From Betaproteobacteria bacterium (GTDB lineage Bacteria; Pseudomonadota; Gammaproteobacteria; Burkholderiales; SG8-39), in the NCBI GenBank assembly GCA_016210745.1, contig JACQTO010000154.1, positions 1 through 41,293 of the forward strand: DNA of 41,293 bases, given 5' to 3'. The translations under genes and the position numbers were made by a program. Under the pieces are notes generated by a model. It saw only the letters and a program-made list of their open reading frames with translations. It searched no databases and was not told the origin of the DNA. Below are positions 17,355 through 24,196 of the stretch, one piece after another; positions within the stretch are counted from its first letter, which is position 1; each line of letters starts with the position of its first letter.

Positions 17355-17368
17355 TTGATCCACGTCAA
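17355..17368. promoter_or_regulatory. FNR-like box at the start of the NapF gene
   Basis: TTGATCCACGTCAA, one mismatch from the FNR/Anr consensus TTGAT-N4-ATCAA. It lies just before the annotated ATG of the NapF-type gene; if the site is used, translation may start further in, at 17320. Confidence 0.45.
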
Positions 17369-17636
17369 AGCGTGCCAAGCAGCCCTGGTGGTTCATAACA
17401 TATTGAAAATCCAACATAATAAGCTTTTGCAGAAAACGTGATTTCGACCTTGGACATGCGGTCTGGATCGGCGACTGCGCTGGCGCCTCAGGCGGCCGGA
17501 TAAGCTCATATCCCGCAGGGACACGTGGTTTACAATTGCGTGCCGAAAACGCGCGTAAAGCAAAAGCGCCGATCGCGGCGCCTTCCTGGGAACCCACCCA
17601 TAAAGCTGACCATGACATTTCACGACGGAGACCCCG

Positions 17637-18245
17637 ATGCAGATCGTCTGCCTTGACCTCGAAGGTGTGCTGGTGCCAGAGATCTGGATCGAATTTTCTC
17701 GACGCACCGGCATTGCCGAGCTGGCGAGGACGACGCGCGATGAGCCCGACTACGACAAGCTGATGCGCGGGCGCATCGAGATACTGGAGCGCCACCGCCT
17801 CGGGCTGCACGACATCCGGCAGGTGATCGCACAGATGCATCCGATGGAGGGCGCGCGGGAATTCATCGACTGGCTGCGCGATTCCTGGCAAGTGGTCATC
17901 CTGTCGGACACCTATTATGAATTCGCGCAACCGCTGATGCGCCAGCTCGGCCACCCGACGCTGTTCTGCCACGAACTTGTTGCCGACGGTTCGGGCCGCG
18001 TTCACGACTACCGCTTGCGGATGCCCGATCAAAAGCGCGCCGCGGTCAGAGCGTTCAGGGATCTCGGATTCCACACCATCGCAGCGGGTGACTCCTATAA
18101 CGACACCGCCATGCTGGCCGAGGCGCATGCGGGAATATTCTTCCGGCCGCCGCAAAACGTGATCGAGGAATTTCCGCAATATCCGGTCACGCGCGACTAT
18201 GACGGCCTGCGGCGCGAAATCACCGCCGCCAGCCGCGGCGCGTGA
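17637..18245 (+). CDS. thrH: ThrH: phosphoserine phosphatase / homoserine phosphotransferase
   Basis: A 202-residue HAD-superfamily enzyme very similar in pattern to Pseudomonas ThrH, which dephosphorylates phosphoserine and can transfer phosphate to homoserine. The nucleophile motif is DLEGVLVPE (D7, with E9 in place of the usual second aspartate, as in ThrH). ILSDTYYEF is motif II and AAGDSYNDTAML is the motif with the Mg-binding aspartates. GGAG precedes the ATG. The TGA stop is the first unit of a heptad array that leads into the palindromic element. Confidence 0.9.
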   Translation: MQIVCLDLEGVLVPEIWIEFSRRTGIAELARTTRDEPDYDKLMRGRIEILERHRLGLHDIRQVIAQMHPMEGAREFIDWLRDSWQVVILSDTYYEFAQPLMRQLGHPTLFCHELVADGSGRVHDYRLRMPDQKRAAVRAFRDLGFHTIAAGDSYNDTAMLAEAHAGIFFRPPQNVIEEFPQYPVTRDYDGLRREITAASRGA

Positions 18246-18279
18246 TTCAGGAGTCAGGAATCAGGAGTCGGGGTTCAGG
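18243..18279 (+). repeat. Heptad array at the thrH stop codon
   Basis: Degenerate units of GATTCAG type, beginning with the TGA stop of thrH. The array directly precedes palindromic element copy 1; a further unit follows that element at 18424-18434. Confidence 0.6.
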
Positions 18280-18299
18280 CACTTACGAGTCTACTGTTG

Positions 18300-18417
18300 A
18301 CGAATTTGGCGAAGATTTGGCTTCTAAATTCGTCTCCCCTTTTCGTGCAGTTGCTTGCAACTGCACGAAAAGGGGAGATTGATAGACGGCAAAACCAGCT
18401 TCCTTGGTTCTGGCTCG
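18300..18417 (+). repeat. 118-bp palindromic element, copy 1
   Basis: Contains a perfect inverted repeat (arms 18334-18354 and 18357-18377, 21 bp each, 2-base centre TT). The arm starts CTCCCCTTTTCG and ends with GTGCAGTTGC. Conserved non-palindromic flanks lie on both sides. The reverse complement of 35230-35347 matches all 118 positions without a gap; I count about 11 substitutions, none of them in the palindrome. Confidence 0.9.
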
Positions 18418-18490
18418 CCCGGCTTAGGATTCAGAATTTCGCACGTTGACGCGATCAGGCAATCGCTGCGAGAGAAGACGGCCTTAAGGC

Positions 18491-19924
18491 ATGATTGAAA
18501 TCATACCCGCCCAGGAGCGCGAAGCCCGGTTGGAGGGCGCCGGATTACCGGTTGCGGCGATTCAGGAGTTTCTGCGCGATTGGGCATCGTTCGGGGTTGC
18601 ACCGAAGCCGGCTGCGGCCACGTTGCGCCGGGACGCCCGAAGACTGGGACGCCTTTGCCGGCAGGGCCGCGATCTGCTGGAACGCCTGCCCCGGAGATCG
18701 CGGCGCAATGAGCGCGAAAAGGCGGCGGGTCATGCGCTGGTGCACCTGCTCGCCGATAGCGCGTGGCGGTTCTTCCGGGTGTATCGGCGCCCGATCTACG
18801 ATGCCCTGACTCGCCACGGCGCGCGTTCATTGCGCGTCGAGGAGCTCGCTTGGCAGGCTGCCGATCTGCTGCCCGGAATCTTGCCGAGCCGCGCCGAGCT
18901 GGCCGCGGAAAGCGAGCGCATGCAGATGGACAAGGACGGGCTGGAGATACACCAAGGACTATTGGTCAGCCAATTGTTGAGCGACAGACAAATCGGTCTC
19001 GAACTGTGCGCTTCGATGCTCCGGCCCACCGAGGAAGCCCTCGAGCGCCTCCCGGAGTTCCAGCGCACGGGCAAGGTCGATTGGGGTACGGTGCGCGTTG
19101 AAGCGAGAGGCGAAACCGGATACCTGTTCATCCACCACCCGCGTTATCTCAACGCGGAAGACGATGAAACCCTCGGCCCGATGGAGCTCGCCTGCGACCT
19201 GATCCTGATGCATCCCGGGTTGCGCATCGGAGTGGTGCGCGGAGACCTGGTGCAGCACCCGAAATACCGGCGCGTGTTCTCGGCCGGGATCAACCTGACG
19301 CGGATCTATCAGGGCAAGCAGAGCTACCTGTTCTATCTGACCCGCGATATGGGGTTCGTGAACAAGATGTACAGGGGAATCACCGCGGTGCCCGGCGCGA
19401 TGGCGACGAATTTCGAGGAGCCCGAGCAGACGCTGGAAAAACCGTGGCTCGCCGTCGTGGACGGCTTTGCCATCGGCGGCGGATGCCAGCTCCTGCTCGT
19501 GATGGACTACGTGATCGCGGAGTCGGGTGCTTACTTCAATCTGCCCGCACGCAAGGAGGGCATCATTCCCGGCTGCGCCAACCTTCGCCTCACGCGTTTC
19601 ATGGGCGAGCGCATGGCGCGAGAGGCGATCATGTTCGACCGGTCGTTTCCCGTGGATGCTCCCGAGGCGCGTGTGCTGGTGAACGAAGTCCATCCGCGCG
19701 AGCGTTTGGATCAGGCGGTCGAAGACTGTGTTGCCAACGCACTCGGCTCGGGCATGGTCAGCGCCGGAGGAAACCGCAAGGCGATGCGCATCCAAACCGA
19801 GCCGCTGGACGCCTTTCGCACCTACATGGCGACCTATGCATACGAGCAGGCGTTCTGTCACGTGAGCGAACAGCTGGTGCACAACCTCGAGAAGTACTGG
19901 AACGCCAAGGAACGCAGGCTCTGA
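18491..19924 (+). CDS. DpgC-like enoyl-CoA hydratase-fold protein (cofactor-free dioxygenase homologue)
   Basis: A 477-residue crotonase-superfamily protein. The long N-terminal helical domain (about 1-200) and the core motifs FSAGINL (263-269), KPWLAVVDGFAIGGGCQ (317-333) and PARKEGIIPG (352-361) correspond to DpgC, the 3,5-dihydroxyphenylacetyl-CoA 1,2-dioxygenase of glycopeptide-antibiotic biosynthesis, which uses O2 without metal or cofactor. No DpgA, B or D genes are nearby, so the substrate here is probably a catabolic aryl-CoA. The start codon has only a weak ribosome-binding site. Converges on the next gene with a 20-base gap. Confidence 0.78.
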   Translation: MIEIIPAQEREARLEGAGLPVAAIQEFLRDWASFGVAPKPAAATLRRDARRLGRLCRQGRDLLERLPRRSRRNEREKAAGHALVHLLADSAWRFFRVYRRPIYDALTRHGARSLRVEELAWQAADLLPGILPSRAELAAESERMQMDKDGLEIHQGLLVSQLLSDRQIGLELCASMLRPTEEALERLPEFQRTGKVDWGTVRVEARGETGYLFIHHPRYLNAEDDETLGPMELACDLILMHPGLRIGVVRGDLVQHPKYRRVFSAGINLTRIYQGKQSYLFYLTRDMGFVNKMYRGITAVPGAMATNFEEPEQTLEKPWLAVVDGFAIGGGCQLLLVMDYVIAESGAYFNLPARKEGIIPGCANLRLTRFMGERMAREAIMFDRSFPVDAPEARVLVNEVHPRERLDQAVEDCVANALGSGMVSAGGNRKAMRIQTEPLDAFRTYMATYAYEQAFCHVSEQLVHNLEKYWNAKERRL

Positions 19925-19944
19925 CCCGCGATCATCGATGGGGC

Positions 19945-20898
19945 TTAGCCCACCGTCGCGACTTCCGGGACCGCCGCCGCCACCGCGAGGTCGGTTGCGG
20001 GTCCCGCCGCCGGATTACCGTTGATCGGGACGCCCAGCGGTGCGCGTCGCGTCTCTTTGCCGGCGGCGTCGCGGTAGACCAGTTCGCCGGTATCGAAATC
20101 GTATTCGGGATGGCGTCTCTCACCCCACTGGTTCAGGACGTGCATGTAGAACGGAACGAACAACCCGCCCCGCGGGTTGCGGTGCTCCAGAGCGAACACA
20201 TATTCGGGCTGCTGCTTCACCTCGACGCCGCTGTGGCAGTGCTGTACCCAGACGTGTTCGCCGAGCACGACTATTTTCCAGAAGGGCTCGTGATCATAGA
20301 ACTTGAGCGTGACCGCCTTGCCGCGCTTGCGCAGTTCCGCCAGATACGTGATGCTCGCCTCGATCTCGCCGTGGTAGGACAGCGCGGTGATGTCCGACGG
20401 CAGGGCTTCGACACGCCTGCGCAATCCTTCACCCAGCGGATTGAGCAGCATCACGCGAATCTCGTAGGCTTTTTCCAGCACTTCGCGCAGCAGGCTGCGT
20501 TTGTCGATGAATGTGTCGTATCCGGTCAGCGTGAGAACGAACGCGTCGCGGGCTGCCGGAAGCCTCCTCACCAATGCGCGCTCCCGCCAGCGCGCGACGT
20601 TGCCTGCGGGGCGCGCGTACACCAGCGCCGCCAGCTTTGCCGTCCGGACCCACTTGCGATTGGCCCAAGCAAATTTGGCGCCGTTGAACAGGAGCACCAG
20701 AATGGAGGCCAGGACGATTTCGGTTGCCAGCAGCAGGTTCGGGTCGGTCTCGACTTTCGGCCACCACTGGTAAAGGATGTATTGGGCCACGGGCGGAAGA
20801 GAGAATGCGATCAGGACCGCCAGCAGCGTGATGATGCCGTGTGTGAGGATCAGCAAGAAGCTTCCCATCAGGCCCTGCGTTTGTTTACCAAGCACCAT
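19945..20898 (-). CDS. Inner-membrane protein with PLD-like cytoplasmic domain, unknown function
   Basis: A 317-residue protein I cannot name. Two membrane helices (about 11-33 and 56-75) are followed by a soluble domain of about 200 residues. Its pattern VLTLTGYDTF...YEIRVMLLNP, then LRKRGKAVTLKFYDHEPFWKIVVLGEHVWVQ, resembles the strand order of phospholipase-D-like folds, but a clear HKD motif is missing. The frame is open to 21147, yet AGGGAG before 20898 and the start of hydrophobic sequence fix this ATG. It is the most downstream of six co-oriented genes starting with glrK. Confidence 0.6.
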   Translation of the reverse strand: MVLGKQTQGLMGSFLLILTHGIITLLAVLIAFSLPPVAQYILYQWWPKVETDPNLLLATEIVLASILVLLFNGAKFAWANRKWVRTAKLAALVYARPAGNVARWRERALVRRLPAARDAFVLTLTGYDTFIDKRSLLREVLEKAYEIRVMLLNPLGEGLRRRVEALPSDITALSYHGEIEASITYLAELRKRGKAVTLKFYDHEPFWKIVVLGEHVWVQHCHSGVEVKQQPEYVFALEHRNPRGGLFVPFYMHVLNQWGERRHPEYDFDTGELVYRDAAGKETRRAPLGVPINGNPAAGPATDLAVAAAVPEVATVG

Positions 20899-21156
20899 CG
20901 TGACGCTCCCTTTATTGGTGTCTGTCCGGCAATTCGTTTGATTGTTGGAGGCGGGTTTGGCCCCGATGCCGTTCGGCCCCGCCGTAGTCCCCGTCTCGGC
21001 GCGCTGCCCGGCAGCCAAACTCGCGCGCTGCCTTGACGCCGGAACTTGCGGGACACCGGTGTCGATCGCCGGCAAGCCCGAGGAGGAGACTTGCCCCGTC
21101 TTCGACCGAGCCGCCCGCTGCCCTTCTACAGGCGACCGGCGCGGCAAGCCGGCGGT

Positions 21157-21402
21157 CTATCGCCGCTTGCAGATGTCCAGGCCGTCACGCCAGCCGGAAG
21201 CGTACTGCTGATCCGATTTGAATCGGGCCTCGCTGCGCGTCCTCGGTCCGCGCGCGCTTGCGCAGCCGTCCGAATAACCTTCCCTGAATGCAGGCGGAAA
21301 ACCGCTCAGATTGACATTGGCGGGTTGCTTTGTGCTTTGCGTACCGCAGGCGCCAAGAAGGCCGATCGCGAGCAGCAGGACGTGGCGCGTCATGGATGTC
21401 AT
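21157..21402 (-). CDS. Small lipoprotein, unknown function
   Basis: An 81-residue precursor with a lipoprotein signal (RHVLLLAIGLLGAC, C19). The mature part has FREGYSDGCASA and a C-terminal YASGWRDGLDICK, a Gly-Tyr/Asp-Gly-Cys pattern seen in small proteobacterial lipoproteins of unknown role; the two mature cysteines may form a disulfide. Among several clustered ATGs, 21402 has the best spacing to GGGAG. Confidence 0.65.
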   Translation of the reverse strand: MTSMTRHVLLLAIGLLGACGTQSTKQPANVNLSGFPPAFREGYSDGCASARGPRTRSEARFKSDQQYASGWRDGLDICKRR

Positions 21403-21462
21403 TTGCATTTCTCCCTGTGCATTGCGCGCGCCTTCCACCGTTCGCGTCGCGAGCAGCGGCGA

Positions 21463-21496
21463 TACGATGCCGCCGCCTGACGGCGGCGGCATCGTA
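21463..21496. repeat. Perfect 15-bp-arm hairpin in an intergenic region
   Basis: Arms TACGATGCCGCCGCC and its complement with a 4-base loop, between the two small lipoprotein genes. There is no T-run, so it may be an mRNA-stabilising or attenuating structure rather than an intrinsic terminator. Confidence 0.6.
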
Positions 21497-21629
21497 GCAC
21501 CGAATCAAATTAGGGCTGGTCGATCGAGCGCTGCGTATTCGACGCGCTTGCTGTGCGCCCGATCGATGGCGGATGCCGTGCAGCGTTGCCGCGTTGTCCC
21601 GACATCCGTTGGTGCTCGGCTTGCCCTCG

Positions 21630-21848
21630 CTATTTCCTATCGAGCTTCTTGCCGATATCGCTGCCCAGCAGGGCGCCGGCGCCCGCACCGACAACGGTGC
21701 CCGCGGTGCTGCCGCCGGTCACCGAGTTGCCCACGATACCGCCGACGACGGCGCCCGTGGCGGTCCCGATATCCTGTCTGCTCGGATGATGTGAACAGCC
21801 CGTTGCAAGCAACGCAAGGGCAAGTATCGCGTAATGCATTGTTCTCAT
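21630..21848 (-). CDS. Glycine-zipper lipoprotein
   Basis: A 72-residue precursor: lipoprotein signal MRTMHYAILALALLATGC (C18), then a glycine-zipper segment (TATGAVVGGIVGNSVTGG and TVVGAGAGALLG) ending DIGKKLDRK. Proteins of this type (OsmB/SlyB-like) sit in the outer membrane and are often part of envelope-stress regulons. GGAGG precedes the ATG. Lies downstream of the EF-hand/BON gene. Confidence 0.8.
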   Translation of the reverse strand: MRTMHYAILALALLATGCSHHPSRQDIGTATGAVVGGIVGNSVTGGSTAGTVVGAGAGALLGSDIGKKLDRK

Positions 21849-21944
21849 GGCACGCCTCCTTTGCTGCTTCTTAGATGCTGCATGCGCGCTGATAATCCAT
21901 CGGCGCCGCGCACGAGTCGCCGATGGAGACTCGGGCGGATCCGG

Positions 21945-22475
21945 TTACTGAACCCGCGACAAAGTCCCACCGGTCGGACGGTCGCGCTCCTTGAGCACGA
22001 GGCCGTCCTCCACTTTCACCACGCCGTTGACCGACGCGGCAATCTGGATTGCTTTGGCACGCTGCGCGCTGTCATCGACGAAACCCGAGAGCAGCACACG
22101 CCCGCGACGGGTCTCGACGCCGACATCGAGCGATTTCATTTCCTTGATCAGCGCCGCCTTGACCTTGGCGGTAATGACGCTGTCGTCGATATACGCTGCG
22201 GCCTGCCGACGCTGATACAGGGCCTCGGCCTTGACGAACTCGTCGGCGTTCAGTTTGGCGTCCCGGTTCAGGTCCGCCTCGTCGAAAGCCTTGTCGTAGC
22301 CGCGATAGCGCCTCATCTCGCCTTTCGTGATAAAGCCGTCTTGGTTCGTATCGAGCGCGTGGAACTTGGCGTCGACCGACATGGTGGCAGACACTTCGGC
22401 GGCCATGGCGGCCGGCAGGGCTAGCGCGATGCCGGCAAGGACAAGCGCCGCCTTCGGTACTTGATGAACTTTCAT
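21945..22475 (-). CDS. Secreted EF-hand + BON domain protein
   Basis: A 176-residue exported protein. A signal peptide (about 1-26, ending AMAAE) is followed by two EF-hand-like calcium loops, DTNQDGFITKGE and DLNRDAKLNADEF, and by a BON domain (about 95-165, DDSVITAKVKAALIKE...GRVLLSGFVDD...VVKVEDGL) of the kind that binds membranes in OsmY. The first loop is canonical, the second slightly degenerate. The ATG at 22475 is preferred over one nine codons upstream because it begins the signal peptide. A sigma-54 promoter and two GlrR-like sites precede it, directly behind glrR. Confidence 0.85.
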   Translation of the reverse strand: MKVHQVPKAALVLAGIALALPAAMAAEVSATMSVDAKFHALDTNQDGFITKGEMRRYRGYDKAFDEADLNRDAKLNADEFVKAEALYQRRQAAAYIDDSVITAKVKAALIKEMKSLDVGVETRRGRVLLSGFVDDSAQRAKAIQIAASVNGVVKVEDGLVLKERDRPTGGTLSRVQ

Positions 22476-22539
22476 AAGCTGGTCCTTTCCTGATGATTGC
22501 AAGAATTTGCGGGTTTGTCCCCGCTACAGGCAGGATCAC

Positions 22540-22554
22540 GCATTCCCCGTGCCA
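22540..22554 (-). promoter_or_regulatory. Sigma-54 promoter of the EF-hand/BON gene
   Basis: On the minus strand TGGCACGGGGAATGC: a perfect -24 block TGGCACG, a 4-base spacer and ATGC where the consensus has TTGC, with the essential GG and GC at the correct spacing. Transcription would start near 22528, giving a leader of about 53 bases. Confidence 0.75.
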
Positions 22555-22619
22555 GGCGTATAGAATTGCTTATATTCAATGAGTTAGCGCGGTCACCAGG
22601 GAAATATTTCGCCCCGGAA

Positions 22620-22637
22620 TGTCGCCTGAGGGCGACG
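22620..22637. promoter_or_regulatory. GlrR-like activator site B
   Basis: TGTCGCCTGAGGGCGACG, one mismatch from TGTC-N10-GACA. Centred about 100 bases upstream of the expected sigma-54 start point of the EF-hand/BON gene and 65 bases from site A. Confidence 0.55.
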
Positions 22638-22684
22638 GATTCCGCTGTGCGGCAGAAAACCGACTGGAGTCAAAGGAAATTCTC

Positions 22685-22702
22685 TGTCGCCGGGCAACGA
22701 CA
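22685..22702. promoter_or_regulatory. GlrR-like activator site A (or glrR terminator)
   Basis: TGTCGCCGGGCAACGACA, an exact TGTC-N10-GACA. The inverted repeat extends to 10-bp arms (22680-22707) and on the minus strand is followed by TTTCCTTT, so it could also be, or double as, the intrinsic terminator of glrR, which ends at 22728. Confidence 0.55.
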
Positions 22703-22727
22703 GAGAAGTTCCGGCGCGCCTAGTGGA

Positions 22728-24071
22728 TCAGTCCTTGTCCGGCTTGAACAATTTCGACTCCAGCCGGTGGCGCTCCAGCAGCTTGTAGAACTCGGTTCTG
22801 TTGCGCTGGGCAAGCCGCGCGGCTTGGGTCACGTTGCCGCCGGTCATGCGCAGGATGCGAACGAGGTAGTCGCGCTCGAAAGCGCTGCGCGCTTGTTCGA
22901 GCGATGCAAGCGGCGTCGGCTCTTCGCGCAGCGCCTGTTGCACGAGGGAGGCCGGTATTACGCCCCCGGCACTGAACGCCACCACCTGCTCCACCACATT
23001 GAGGAGCTGGCGAACGTTGCCCGGCCAAGGGGCGGCGCGCAGCAACTCGAGCGCATCCGGTGCGAACGCCTGCACCGGTTTGCCGTCGCGCATCGCGGTG
23101 TTTTTCAGGAAATACAGGGCGAGCGGCACGATGTCCTCCCTCCTGTCGGCAAGCGGCGGGAGCGAGAGCGATACCACGTTCAGGCGGTAATACAGGTCCT
23201 CGCGAAATTTGCCCTCTTTCATCAGTGATTCCACATCGCGGTGCGTTGCGGAAATAACGCGCATGTCGACCGGCGTCCCCTCGGTCGCGCCGACCGCACG
23301 CACCTCGCGATCCTGCAGCACGCGCAGCAGTTTCGCCTGCAGCGCGAGCGGCATGTCGCCTATCTCGTCGAGAAACAGCGTTCCGCCGTCGGCGGCCGGA
23401 ATCAAGCCCTTGTGGTCGTAGGTCGCGCCGGTGAACGAACCCTTGCGGTGGCCAAAGAGCTCCGACTCGAGCAGGTTTTCCGGAATCGCGCCGCAATTGA
23501 TCGCAACGAAAGCTCCGTCGGCGCGGCGGCTGGCGCGATGGATAGCTCGCGCGAGCAACTCTTTTCCGGTGCCGCTTGCCCCTTGGATAAACACGCTCGC
23601 ATCGGATTGCGCCACAAGCCGCGCCTGATGCAGCAGGTCCTCCATCTTCGCGCTTTGGGTGACGATGTCGCGGCGCCAATCCTCCTCGGCCTCCGGCGCG
23701 CTCGCGGCCCCGGTCAATCGCATTGCCTGTTCCACCTGTTCGAGCAGGAGCTTGCCGTCGAAGGGCTTGGGCAGAAAGCCGAAGACGCCGCGCTTGGTCG
23801 CCGCAACCGCGTCCGGAATCGTACCGTGGGCCGTGAGAATGATGACGGGCAGGGTGGGCGCGCGCTGATGGATGTCCTCGAACAACGCCATGCCGTCCTT
23901 GCCGCCCATCTTGAGGTCGGTGATGACCAGTTGCGGTCGCGAGGCGGCCATCGCGGAAAGCGCCTGCTCCGCGCTATCGGCGGCCTGCACGCTGTAGCCT
24001 GCTGCGGTCAATCGTATCGACACCAATTTCAGGATGTCGGGATCGTCGTCGACGAGAAGGATAGTGCTCAT
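22728..24071 (-). CDS. glrR: Sigma-54-dependent response regulator GlrR (QseF-like)
   Basis: A 447-residue NtrC-type activator. The receiver domain (1-118) has D8-D9, phosphoacceptor D52 and K102. The AAA+ domain has Walker A GASGTGKE (164-171), the sigma-54 contact loop GSFTGA (211-216) and Walker B TLFLDEIG (231-238). The C-terminal Fis-type helix-turn-helix GGNVTQAARLAQRNRTEFYKLL (from 411) is characteristic of the GlrR/QseF subfamily. The frame is open upstream, but a GGGGGG run before 24071 fixes the start. Its kinase gene lies 125 bases upstream. Matching operator sites lie just downstream and before the exopolysaccharide operon. Confidence 0.9.
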   Translation of the reverse strand: MSTILLVDDDPDILKLVSIRLTAAGYSVQAADSAEQALSAMAASRPQLVITDLKMGGKDGMALFEDIHQRAPTLPVIILTAHGTIPDAVAATKRGVFGFLPKPFDGKLLLEQVEQAMRLTGAASAPEAEEDWRRDIVTQSAKMEDLLHQARLVAQSDASVFIQGASGTGKELLARAIHRASRRADGAFVAINCGAIPENLLESELFGHRKGSFTGATYDHKGLIPAADGGTLFLDEIGDMPLALQAKLLRVLQDREVRAVGATEGTPVDMRVISATHRDVESLMKEGKFREDLYYRLNVVSLSLPPLADRREDIVPLALYFLKNTAMRDGKPVQAFAPDALELLRAAPWPGNVRQLLNVVEQVVAFSAGGVIPASLVQQALREEPTPLASLEQARSAFERDYLVRILRMTGGNVTQAARLAQRNRTEFYKLLERHRLESKLFKPDKD

Positions 24072-24196
24072 CGCGTCCCCCCTTTTGCGCGCGCGGCCAC
24101 GCGCTGCGTTTCGCAGCCTGCCCCTGCGGGCGAGGCCGGTCTCATGGGCCGGCAGCACAGGAATTCAAGTGTTCGAATCATAGATCGGTACCGCAA

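Noticed and set aside
18491..19924. DSF synthase RpfF, another large crotonase-family protein
   Set aside because: The long N-terminal domain and PARKEGIIPG/GGGCQ context fit DpgC better, and no rpfC or rpfG genes are nearby.
21846..21865. TGGCACG followed by TTTGC on the plus strand, resembling a sigma-54 promoter
   Set aside because: The spacing between the -24 and -12 blocks is two bases too long, and it points away from the adjacent gene, covering its ribosome-binding site.
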